Below are positions 48,070 through 59,310 of a stretch of 64,000 bases of DNA, piece after piece. Both the position numbers and the translations under genes were made by a program. Source of the stretch: Mimachlamys varia. Taxonomy: Eukaryota > Mollusca > Bivalvia > Pectinida > Pectinidae. Location of the stretch: positions 58,423,186 to 58,487,185 of the forward strand of contig OX392529.1 in assembly GCA_947623455.1 (NCBI GenBank), given 5' to 3'. The notes beneath the pieces are model-generated. The model was not told where the DNA came from. It did not search any database and worked only from the letters and a program-made list of their open reading frames with translations. Positions within the stretch are counted from its first letter, which is position 1; every line of letters begins with the position of its first letter.

Positions 48070-49700
48070 CGGCTACGAGACATATTTTGTAATAACTTGT
48101 AGAACAAGATATTGTTCCCCAGATATAATCTACAATAATATACATTTGAAATATCTGGACATTAAACGTTTAATGAGATATAGCCATTTTAAGATATTAA
48201 AGTATGACATCATAGCCGCCATCTTGGATTTTGAATCAACTTTAAAATATCAAACTTTAGTCAGGACTATCCAACGATCATTTTAGACAAGTTTGAGCTG
48301 AATCGCACTGGTCGAATTTGAGAAGAAGTTTTAAATGTGAAACGGTTTTTTATAAAGATTATATAGGGAAATGTTCAAAATGGTGTAATACCGTAACCGG
48401 AAGTGCTATCAAGACACCGAATGTATCAATATCATCGGAATGACATACGCTATTGATCTCTAGAAAAAGTTTTAAAAAATAATGAAAAATGAAAAAATTC
48501 TAAAAATAGATTAACTTTGACTTCTGCGAATTTTTACGAGAAATATTTTGTAATAACTTGTAGAACAAGAAATTGTTCCCCAGATATAATCTACAATAAT
48601 ATATCTTTGAAACATCTGGACATTAAACGGTTATTGAGATATAGCCATTTAAACATTTTAAAGTATGACGTCATAGCAGCCATCTTGGAATTTGAATCAA
48701 TTTTAAAATATCAAACTTTAGTCGGGACTATCCCACAATCATTTTAGACAAGTTTACGCTGAATCCTGGTCTTGGCAATTGAGAAGAAGTTTAAAATGTA
48801 AAACGATTTTTAATATAGAATATATTGGGAAATGTTCAAAATGGCGTAATACCTTAACCGGAAGTGCTATCAAGACACCGAAGGTATCAATATTATCGGA
48901 ATGACATACTTAAGGATCACGTAACACACACATATGCTGCATCTCTTAAATTTAGTAATAGATACAGTAGAAAAAGTTTTCAAAAACAATGAAAAATTAA
49001 AAATTTCTAAAAATAGATTAACTTTTACCTCTGCTGCGCTTTTTTACGAGATATATTTTGTAATAACTTGTAGGAGAAGAAACTTTTCCTTAGATGTTAT
49101 CTACAATAATATACATTTGAAATATCTGGACATTAAACGGGTAATGAGATATAGCCATTTTAACATTTTAAAGTATGACGTCATAGCGGCCATCTTGGAT
49201 TTTGAATCAATTTAAAAATATCAAACTTTAGTCGGGACTATCCCACGATCATTTTAGACAAGTTTAAGCTGAATCCCAATGTTGGAATTTGAGAAGAAGT
49301 TTTAAATGTGAAACGTATTTTTATATACGATATATAAGGAAATTTTCAAAATGGTGTACTACCTTAACCGGAAGTGCTATCAAGACACTGAAGGTATCAA
49401 TTTTATCGGAATGGCAAACTGATCTGTTGAAAAAATATTCAAAAATAATAAATAATGTAAAAATTCTAAAAATAGATTAACTTTGACCTCTGCCGCGCTT
49501 TTTTACGAGACATATTTTGTAAGAACTTGCAGATGAAGAAACTTTTCCCCAGATGTAATCTACAATAATATACCTTTGAAACATCTGGATATTAAACAGT
49601 TATTGAGATATAGCCATCATTTAAACAAGGTTAAGCTGAATCCCACTGGTGGAATTTGAGAAGTTTTAAATGGAAAACGGTTTTTTATATAGATTATAGA
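48070..49700 (+). repeat. tandem repeat, about 460-510 bp, three and a half copies
   Basis: TACGAGA-CATATTTTGTAATAAC anchors lie near 48074, 48535, 49045 and 49504. Each unit holds CGCCATCTTGGATTTTGAAT, GAGAAGAAGTTTTAAATGTG and ACCGGAAGTGCTATCAAG. Shared text with 25.1-28.7 kb suggests a common origin of the core. Similar frames in each copy follow the repeat. Confidence 0.8.
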
Positions 49701-52071
49701 GGGGAAAATTCAAAATGGCTCATACCGGAAACCGCACGGTTACAGAAAAACTGAAAACATCAAACTCATCAGAATGACATTTTGTATTGATTAGTGAACA
49801 ATTTTCAAAAAAAAATAAAAAAAATTATTTTAATAATTTTTGAAATTTTGACCCAATGGTGAACTTTTTTGTACCTATATGTGTGACAAAAAAGTTAGAT
49901 TTGGCAAATGCCTACAATAATATCATTACAGAAGCTCTGAACAACAAACAGTTTTTGAAATATGACTGTTTTAAGGATCTGCTCTTGTGAGGTTTCAATC
50001 TCGTTCAAATCTCGTTTTGATCTCACGCGAGATATGTTCGTAATATCTAACAATGCATTATCAATTTTGATAGCAAATAAGCATCTGAAAAATGAAGCAA
50101 AAAAATAGATGTCTGTTGTTGTTTGTAGAACTTTTTTTGAAAATAAGTATTTCTATGTTAGTCTTGCACTTCACGAATGGCAAATATTTTATGTTTTTTA
50201 GCTTGATTTAGTGGTCATTGTGTCGCCATTTTTCATTAAAAAGCAAATATTATGCAACAATGGTATTTTATTTATATTTTTGCTATTTTTTTCAGATATT
50301 TAATGTAACTGAAGCTATTTTGACGTTTGATCTGCAAAAAAATCTAAAAATGATTGTCGCCAGAATTTTTTTTATAAAGCATTAAATCTGCAAAATATGA
50401 TGAAAAATTGGCTATTTTCTCATTGAAAAATAAGGGGTAGGGGTAACCAAAATTTATTTTTTGAGAAAAAAAAATTAAAGACCTTTTACTTTCATAATTA
50501 ATAAGAAAATACTATTTTTGTCAATTCTGCAAACATTCATACATATCTGATTATAAGTCTGGAAGACATTGAATGAAATTGTCCAGCGATTGGGTCAAAA
50601 CAGCATTTTTCACATAAAATGTTTTGCTCATTTTGGTATTCTTTGACCGAGCATAGCACAAAAAGGAGTTCACTACCATATATTTCTTTTTACATTTTCT
50701 GCTTTGCAATGAACTCCCTTTTTCAAAAAAGCACATCAGGAAAAAAGTAAGTTGCCAGAAAATTTTGACTTTTCACAATAGAAGATCCTTAAGGTTTTTC
50801 ACTAATTACGTCATGGTGGCCATTTTGGATTTATGACCTACTTCAAAATACCGAGGTTGACACCGTTACATACTCATCTATAATATGCATAAAGATTATT
50901 AATATATTCCTCATAGATTAAAAGATATAGACGCCACAAAGTTCGTGGGAAGAATATTAAGAATAAGAAACAGAACAGAAACAAATATGAGAAAAATAGT
51001 TTGATACAGGAAAATATTGATTTCTCAGGTGTACACCCTGTTAACTAGACCTTTAAAGTTAAACCCATATTTTTAAGACTGAAAAATGGCAGTTTACTTT
51101 ATGTAAGTGCATGCTACTTTGAACATTGGCTTCATGATACATAGACATTATCTGAGGATCAAAATGAATCAATGTATAGTACAGTTTCACCTCATTATCT
51201 TGAACATGTATATCTTGAAGACTCCGTTTAATTAGGGTAGAAGACTTTTGTCTACCCACCTAAACTTTACATTGAACATCGACTTCAAGGTAATGAGGTT
51301 TGACTATGTTTTTGAGGTAAAAGGTCATCTGAGATGTTTTGGCATTTTAAATTTGAATGATTTCAAAGATGGTTAATGTACATTGAAAAATAAATATCAA
51401 CAAATTGTGTTCCTTTTCAACATTTTATTAATACATTTTCTTGCAACATGCATTTTTTTTAAAGATAATGACATGGCATTTACAAACAAGCATTAAATAA
51501 TAAAAAAAAAATCTATTTTTGCTTTATTCAGTTAATATTTCATAAAAATAGAAGCGTTGAATACATCATTTTTGCACCACAGTGTTTATGTTGAGTTAGA
51601 TTCAATGTACATAACATGATATTTTCAACAAGTCATTTATACTTGCAACAAGGTGAAATCTGTCAAACGATAATTTTGATATAAATTTTAACATGTGTAC
51701 TACAGAAAATAAACAAAAGGGAAACATAACTACTCAAACCAAATATAATAATCAAAATATTAAGAAATGACAGAAAGAGTTATGATATTATATTTACTAT
51801 TGAACACCACGTGACCATTTCAAGCGTCAAAGACGTCAGATGTCATCAGGAGAGTTGAGATTTGGAGTCGCCAATGAATACGGATTGATATTGTTGTGGG
51901 TATTACTCAGATAATGGAATGTTTATCTTTTTTTTTTTTACATACCAGAGTTCATGCGATACATTATAAAATTGATCTATTATTATTCAAAAACATTTTA
52001 ATGAAATGAACAATTTTAGTGATTCAAAATGTGTTTTAGTGATTATGTAATAAAACAAATATATCTAAGTA
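49701..52071. other. AT-rich sequence, no gene recognised
   Basis: Short frames only. CCACGTGACC (near 51809) and AGACGTCAG (near 51831) occur together but no adjoining exon was found. Confidence 0.45.
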
Positions 52072-52214
52072 TCTGTGTAATAGTCCAGAATATTTTACCC
52101 TCGGTACTGGTAATTGACCGATGTTCTATTGCACTCAGCCTTCGGCCTTGTGCAATAGATTATCGCGGTTGATTACCAGTACCTCGTGTCAAATATTCAG
52201 GACTATTGCACAGA
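52072..52214. mobile_element. 143-bp near-perfect hairpin MITE
   Basis: The whole unit is one imperfect palindrome: outer ends TCTGTGTAATAGTCC and GGACTATTGCACAGA, mid-arm GTACTGGTAATTGACCG against GGTTGATTACCAGTAC, and centre GGCC/TTC. Arms are about 68 nt with a tiny loop. It would fold into a long hairpin if transcribed. Confidence 0.8.
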
Positions 52215-52939
52215 CACCTATGATATATTTGTATAATATAGTATATAAATCTATACATACATTATATTTATATACATTAGGATTATAAATTATTGTGGGA
52301 TACAATTATAGTAGAAATAGTACTTTTTTTTCTCTTTTTTCCCCCCCAATACTCGTTATTGGCTCATTTACTTATCCGTTTTGTATAAACATTTCTTTAT
52401 TCTTGAGATTTTTAATTTCTTTTATTTTTTTATGTACGAGTATATGTGTGTTTGTTATTAAGCACAAATATAGACATATACCAATAAAACAATTAAACAT
52501 ATTATGATGATATAATTCATGTTAGAATAATTGGTGCTTAAATCAATTAGCAACGAGCCATTTCAGCATCGTATGGTTTTTATATGCATACATTTCTTAT
52601 TTCATTTTTTCTTATTATTCTTTGCTTGATTTTTTTTTTATTAAGTCAGATTTACATCCATTATCCGCTCCCAACTCGTATACCGCATTCGACTCCCTTT
52701 CTCACTCTATTATTATAGCAGTAATGAACTTTCATACTCTCTCCCTAGACATATTTTTTCAGTCTCTTTCACTCTCGCTTGTGTGTTAAATACTCTTGGT
52801 GAGTTAGTCATTGATGTTAGTTTTATTAGTCTATATTTGCTAGTTCTATGTATTTATTTTCTTTTCTCGAATTTATGTATATTTATAAGAAACACTTTCC
52901 CGCCTTTGTGAATTTGTTCAACTGTTGTTCCCCATGACT
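52215..52939. other. pyrimidine-rich spacer, no gene
   Basis: T-rich and TC-rich runs, no exon recognised. Confidence 0.4.
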
Positions 52940-53043
52940 TATTGCGGGTAAACCCCAGTCTGCGCATGCGGAATGTCACGATCACTGCCTGCAGTGCAGT
53001 TAGTCGACCACCTCGGTACTTGTATTGTCATTTAAAAAGACAG
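52940..53043 (+). promoter_or_regulatory. candidate promoter and first exon with donor
   Basis: CTGCGCATGCGG (52960-52971) resembles the NRF1 palindrome often found in TATA-less animal promoters. It is followed 70 bp later by AAAGACAG then GTGAGT (53044), a near-ideal 5' splice site. I found no downstream plus-strand exon to connect, so this remains a guess. Confidence 0.25.
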
Positions 53044-53122
53044 GTGAGTGTTTAAATAAACACTTTTCGTTGATTGCTTAATATGTGCGTTCTTAAATAT
53101 ATATATATATGTATCTATGTAT

Positions 53123-53676
53123 GGGGCGCCGTTTTACTATTTATTAACAAAACTGGATATCCAAAAATACATGGAATTTTGGATATCCATAAATTATTTT
53201 TAGATTTCCAAAAATAGAATTTTGGATATCTTTAATTAAAAAAAAATAAAGTTATTCAAAATTCGAATTAAGGATATCCAAAAATGGTTTATGGATACCC
53301 ATAATTCGAATTTTGGACATCCTGTTTTGTAAATAAACAGTTAAACCGTGCCCCATATGCGCCGTTTTACTATTCATTAACAAAACTGGATATCCAAAAT
53401 TATGAATATAATCAAATTTACGGATATCCATAATTCAAATTTTGGATATCCGTAAATAATTTTGGATATCCTTAATTAAATTTGGATTCCTTAATTATTT
53501 TTGGATATCCATAATTCATTTCTGGATATCCATAATTCAATTTTTGGATATCAATAAATTATTTTTGGATATCCAAAAATCGATTTTAGGATATCCTAAA
53601 TTCAAAGCATATAAAGATATCCATAATTCAAATTTGGGATATCCAGTTTTGTTAATTAATAGTGAAACGACGCCCC
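53123..53676. mobile_element. GGATATCC-rich palindromic element, two units
   Basis: Unit 1 runs GGGGCGCCGTTTTAC (53123) to GTTAAACCGTGCCCC (53354). Unit 2 runs GCGCCGTTTTAC (53359) to GTGAAACGACGCCCC (53676). Both start with AACAAAACTGGATATCC and finish with its inverse. The interior consists of about a dozen GGATATCC palindromes separated by AT-rich spacers. Confidence 0.8.
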
Positions 53677-54262
53677 ATATCTATGAAGTGTTAACAATAT
53701 AAGCTTAAATCGAATTGATTGAACTGTGATGTATGGCCACTCTACCTTGTGGGCCTAACTGTACAGTATCATCATCATCATTCAAACCAAGTTTAAAATA
53801 TTTCCAACTGAAAATGAACTAAATATATTCAAAGGTGTCATTTTCCTATATAAACTATGGTAAACTTCATTTTGTTACTTGTGGCGGGAGGGGGCCATGA
53901 AATTCACATTTTGATAAGAAGATTGTTGAAATTTTAGTCAATTTGACCCTTTCAAGCCCCTCTCCAGTCCTAGAGTTGGGCCAGAGTCAACCTTCTTTCA
54001 AAGTCATACATAAGTTATAGTACAAAACGGAAAATAACAAAATATCTGAGTCTGAAGAAGATTGTTGAGGATTCAACTAATTTGACCCCTCTCTCAGGCC
54101 CCTAGGGGAATAGGACCATATAATTGACAATTTTGGTGCATTGTTAGCCAGGAAGGTTCCTGCCAAATTTGTTCAGGAGTTTTTGAGAAAAAAATTAAAT
54201 GTAAATTGTACCGGTACACGAATGCACGACGACGGACAAAAGAAATTAGAATAGGTCACTAT
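53677..54262. mobile_element. relic of another tandem-core element
   Basis: Two weak units with ATTTGACCC and AAGAAGATTGTTGA text near 53925 and 54055 are followed by GCCAAATTTGTTCAGGAG, GACGACGGAC and AATAGGTCACTATAG near 54225-54265, resembling decayed right arms elsewhere. Low certainty. Confidence 0.4.
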
Positions 54263-54855
54263 AGAGTTTGTCTTGTGTTCCCTAAAAACCAAACGACTTC
54301 AATCATTAAAATGTTATCCCTAATCTCAATCTTTATAATCAAAAATTATGCATGGCGTTTGATTATTACAACATAATATTCTATCAAACTTTCTGGTTCC
54401 TTGCACATGATTTCTGCTGTTTCAACTAGAATTAAAAAGAGTTGCTTGAAATTTTAAGAGAAAATGTTCATAAACCACTTGCATGGTTTCTGGTCATATG
54501 TTTTGAAGTAACTTGGTTTCTGCTGTCTTGTTGGTACAGTTATAGTAAAGTCTCTCATTCTTCCTTTGCAATTCACAAATCCAACATCATTTTGGTATGT
54601 AGGTACATATGCTGTAGATACCAAGTATCCAGGACAGTTTTTGAAATGGACTGAAATGTAATAAAAAAGGAACGATTGTAAAAATGTTTGTTAATATTTC
54701 TTGTCATTGGCTATTGTTCAACTCTTTGCTCAAATTCACATAATTGATTAGAGTTTAAAACGTATCTATTTAATTCAATTAGGTACTGTTGAGCATAACG
54801 GTGTTTAAGCCTTTGGAATTAATTCCATGTTTAAACGAGATTAAATTAAAATAAC
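54263..54855. other. unrecognised, possible intron
   Basis: It lies downstream (minus strand) of the candidate exon at 54856-54962. No further exon was recognised. Confidence 0.4.
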
Positions 54856-54962
54856 CTGAAACTTTAGACCAGTCTGGACATGAGGAAGCAAGGTTATCAA
54901 CCGATGTACTTTCTGTCTGCGGTGGTACAATGCCATCCATACTCGCAGCACCTCACTATCTC
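54856..54962 (-). CDS. candidate internal exon, unknown protein
   Basis: The acceptor is TATTTTTCCTTGCAG, followed by a 107-nt exon and the donor CAG then GTTATT. After two phase bases it encodes 35 residues without a stop: DSEVLRVWMALYHRRQKVHR followed by LITLLPHVQTGLKFQ. The basic, helical look and the intact frame suggest real coding, but I do not recognise the family. No adjoining exon was found. A frame-broken copy lies 470 bp to the right, and the sequence could instead be part of a repeat. The donor is weak. Confidence 0.4.
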
Positions 54963-55321
54963 CTGCAAGGAAAAATATAAATACCAAAGTTACCGGACGT
55001 AATTCTGTTTACCAAATCTGTTTACTTGATCAGGGCATCATATCCTGGTATATCAACAAGAAGGTTTTTTTTAAACCTTGGGAAAATCAAATACAAAACT
55101 AAAAATATACCAAAACGTCAACAAAACAATAATCCGAACTCAAAATAGATTAAACAAAGGGCAAAATATGAAAAGGGAAAGGTTTAAATGGAGACCCCTG
55201 CAAAAGTACAAGAGAATAAGACCAGGTGTTTTCAAAGAGCGTCTTCTGCCTCATCGACGACACCCGCCATATAAATGTGAATTAATATATTTTAAAACCT
55301 AGATCCAAATAAACCTACCTA
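54963..55321. other. spacer between exon and its duplicate
   Basis: Part of the flank (TTACCGGACGTAATTCTG near 54990) is also duplicated near 55497. No gene. Confidence 0.5.
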
Positions 55322-55436
55322 CAACTTTAGACTGATCTGGTAACGAGGAAGAAAGTGTTTCAACTGATGTTCCTTCTGTCTGTGGTCAGATACAATGTCA
55401 TCCATACTTGCAGTACCTCACTATCGTATTATCTCC
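55322..55436 (-). pseudogene. decayed duplicate of the 54.9-kb exon
   Basis: It aligns with 54856-54962 along its length (DSEVLQVWMTLY is still readable) but has a short insertion near the acceptor, a 2-nt frameshift after LY, and an in-frame stop where the intact copy reads LKFQ. It looks like a duplicated exon no longer under constraint. Confidence 0.55.
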
Positions 55437-55519
55437 TGCAAGGAAAATACCAGGGTATTTAAATACCGAATACTTTTTTGAAAACTCGTTTTTAAGCTAC
55501 CGGACGAAATTCTGTATAC

Positions 55520-56420
55520 AACAAGAGCACCGCAAGCGGAGGCATGATACGCCCGCCGTACCCTATCGGAAGTATAATGGTATGGAAACACAAAGAAAGT
55601 TCTGACACTTTCTACATAATATTCGAAAACTACATCAGATAAAAGTCCTAAAGGGCCATAACTCTAGTAAATATTGTCAAATTAAACTGTCATTAAGGAA
55701 AACACAATTTCATGTCATAATGACTAAACCTAGCAAGTTTTGAAGATATCGATTGAAAATTGTAGGAGAAAATCTCCGGACAAACAACAATTTACAATAC
55801 AAATGCATTTTCTATATATAAATGAATAATGTTGCAATTGCAATTATGCAACGCTGTTACGTGAAAAGTTGAAATAACACAACAAAACCCGTAATATGTG
55901 TTAAATATTATAGATATTCAAAGTACCATACAAAATTTAAGAGGAATCGAAGATAACGCAAAAAAGTTCTGACATTTTTACATAAGGTCTGAAATTGCAT
56001 CAGATACCGAGTTCCAAAGGGCCATAACTCTAGTAAATATAGTAGAAACAAATAGTCATTCAGGAAAACACAATTTCATCTCATGATTATTAAGCCTAGC
56101 ATGTTTGAAAGATATCGGTTGAAAACTGTAGAAGGAGATCCCCGGACAAAACAACAGTTTACAACAGAAATGCATTTTCTACATAAAGCCTATATTTTGC
56201 AATTGCAATTATGCAATGGTGATACGCGAAAAGTTGAAATAACTCAACAAAACCCGTAATATATGTTAAATATCATAGATATTCCAAGTACCATACAAAA
56301 TTTTAGAGGAATTGAAGAAAAAGCAAAACAGTTCTGTCATTTTTAGCGCTAAAACTACGAGTAGTTTTTGCGTCTATTGCTGCCACTATTCGGTGACCTT
56401 TGACCCATGTCATTTTTTCC
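55520..56420 (+). mobile_element. element with AACAAGAGCACCGC left end and 365-bp repeat
   Basis: The left end AACAAGAGCACCGCAAGCGG contains the hairpin CCGC/GCGG. The interior repeats at about 365 bp (AGTTCTGAC anchors near 55596 and 55965, and a third AGTTCTGTC near 56328). The right end is unclear, near GGTGACCTTTGACCC. It shares the AACAAGAG-plus-hairpin start with the elements at 25107 and 32633. Confidence 0.65.
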
Positions 56421-57689
56421 CCTCCCGCTCCAGAAAAGCTTGAATTGCTACCAATCGTAAGATATCTGAACTATTTGAAAGCCTTAACCAAACAGGAAAT
56501 GATGTTCCCATGGTATTGTTAATAATTATGATGACTTTAATAATATATATGTGATTTGTAACAAAGAAATCAGTTTTTCACTCTCATGGCTCATTTAAAT
56601 ATTACGTCTGTGCTCATGACCTGACCTCTTGTGTATACATTCGTACTATACCTCTCTGTGCTTTACACTGGTATACGGATCGTGGAATTCCTGGCATGGA
56701 GTACTTTGCTGTTAAACTTTGATTATATAATCGCGCCATAGCCAAATAGCCTGATTTTGATTTCAATGATAAATTACCTTATACATGTGCATAAACCAAA
56801 ATGATTGATCAAGTTGTCCGTCGGAAGTATTAATTCGTAACTACAGTAAAAATCCGCCCTCTGGATATGATACTTTATTTACGAGTTATTTCCCCTGATT
56901 GTCACTAACGTTGCGATATATTATATATACGTGTATACTGAATGCCCAAGCTTGATCGATTTTCTTACTTAATATTGTACTGAGTATACAATTTTTAATG
57001 AGACATTATCAGAACCTGCATAATTAATGTACATATGAATTGGCAAAACACTTGATTTATTGAAAATAGCACTTATACTTTTCTATGGCGAGCAAAAGCT
57101 CGTGGTTTTATAATTACGTCCTCTGTGCTTCACATATCACTATACATTGTAGGTTCACATTTTTGTTTTAACGAAACTTTATCAGAACCTGTAAAGTGTA
57201 CATAGTAATTGACTCAATATAAGTGATTCAGTAGAAATAACACTTATATTATTTCTCTGGTGTGCAAAAACCTTTATGGTGTAAATTACCGTTTTTATGT
57301 GTGGCCATAGATAGGTCACGGCCAACATACATGTAATTTCCCCTGCTTTGTATATAAATGAACTTGATAATTGATAATTAGGCCTAGAGCTGTAAGTCAA
57401 TATGACATGTTTGCATACCATTACTTTTCTCCAGCTTGGTAAAGATATTGTAATAGGCCGTCGTTCGATCTTTTGGAACAACAATTTGACTGTTTACTGT
57501 GATATTTTATGACAAATTGGATAGTTCGAACTATCATTTGTAACGAGAGATATGTTTGCGAATCCTTTTATTTTTTTATCTAATATCCATTTTGCTAACT
57601 ACCAGCAGCTTATATTTCAATCATTCATTCACCTTCCTCCGAACGATAATGTTAACCTGAAGTTGTTTTTATTGTGTTAAAAACTTCTC
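56421..57689. other. unrecognised sequence
   Basis: The longest frame (57182-57484, minus) shows nothing known to me. Confidence 0.4.
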
Positions 57690-57965
57690 AGTCAGTTTCT
57701 CAAATTGCACATGTAGGTTTCACGTTATGCTTAGTTATGCCCGTTTGATATCATACTGATTAGTAAAAACAAAATTGGCGGAAATGCTGCCATCTTTGAT
57801 TGAGGCATTGAAATTGACAACTACTAGAGGGATCTTTCTAATATTTCATATGTAGGTTCCCTTGGTCCCTACTGCTGTGCCCTTTTGATTTTGTAGTTGA
57901 TAAGAAAAACAAAATGGCTGAAAAGCAGCCATCTTGGACTTTGACATTGAAATCACTATTTCTTA
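57690..57965. repeat. about 138-bp repeat, two units
   Basis: AAACAAAATTGGCGGAAATG (57768) and AAACAAAATGGCTGAAAAGC (57906) start equivalent segments, each with GCCATCTT, a single-site relative of the 25-28 kb motif. Units are quite diverged. Confidence 0.55.
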
Positions 57966-58799
57966 GAGAAGTAATGAATGGATATTTCTACCATGTAAAT
58001 AAATTCAATCCAAGTAATGTCAGTGCTGATTTGAATTATTTCACAAGGTCTTGTATTGGCGCCCCTACTATTAAGCATGCCAAAGTTTATTTTTTCCTTA
58101 TTACAGTTCAGTATACAAGCTGTTTACCGAAGAAAACCCACAAATATCGGTAATACACAATGTCCGCAATTGATGACAATAATATCGCATATCATGCATA
58201 CTACCAATTCTGGTCCCAAAAAACTGTACTTAATGGCTTATAGAAACATCAGTTTTTGTTCATCAGTTCTTTTTCTTATCCTATAAAGCAACCTCTTTGA
58301 AATTGTAGTTGCCCCTTGCGCTAATTACGGCAAATACTTAAGTGAAATCTGCAGGAGATGCGAGCACTTTTCATGTCTTCCAGACATATTTCTAGTTTTC
58401 TCTTTTATTGAGAAGATCTTCACCAAGAAATATAGGCAATTCTTTAACAAATATCCCCACTCAAAACATGTGGGCATGCCAAGTCGCACTAATATATAAA
58501 TTGTAACTTGATCATGCCATACACCCTCATGTGGCGAGAGTGATATTTTGTTTGATGATGCAGTGTTTTCCTGCTCTAAGTATTTGAGAAACAACCGTTA
58601 ATTGTGAAGCGAATCTATCTTTTTCTGAACATTTCCATTTCTTCTGATACAACAAAACATTAAAAATGGTTTATATTTGACATTAGTCTTTTCTTCCGGA
58701 CTAAGGTAATGATATTTTACCTGTGAATCAACTGTATACTATCAATCGTATGTATATGTATGCCCTATCCCTACCTCCACTAACAAATTCAAATGTTTT
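57966..58799. other. unrecognised sequence
   Basis: No gene or repeat recognised. Confidence 0.4.
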
Positions 58800-59310
58800 T
58801 TTAAAGGGGCAACCCGGGAAAACCAATGAAGTTCTTGAATGAACATGCTGTCTGCACTACCAGTTACATTTTCCTGTTATTCAAAGTCCACTCAAAATGT
58901 CTTTATTAGCCACTTGCAAAATTGCATTCCTCGGGAAAGCCAGATAAAATGGTGATGATCACGCGTCAAGTGAGTGTTGTCGCAAGCCGCCTAATGTATA
59001 TGTCCGAAGATGAAACGGAGACAAAGTATGTGTATAAATTTAATGAATCACATTCACATAATAATCGGACGTGAATTTCGCATGATATTCATATGCTGGC
59101 ATCTAGCTCTGCATCATTTATCGACACCAGTACCTGACAGACCTGAACAAATGGGTACGGGAGATGTATATACAATCATGCATCGTCAGAAACACGCATA
59201 TATGACACTGCACTCTTACGTCTAAGTTCAGTGTCATGTGGTTTCCGACGATGACAACCATGGGACAAACCTTGATTTCTGTGAAAAGATAGATTCACGA
59301 ATCTATTTGT
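58800..59310 (+). repeat. dispersed repeat, second copy of 38845-39360
   Basis: Same order of shared words as at 38845, moderately diverged. It begins near TTTAAAGGGGCAACCC, resembling TTAAAGGGTCATCCC in the other copy. Confidence 0.7.

Noticed and set aside
48044..49215. Three similar frames of 76-93 codons
   Set aside because: They coincide with the 460-510 bp tandem repeat and include the noncoding CGCCATCTTGGATTT text.
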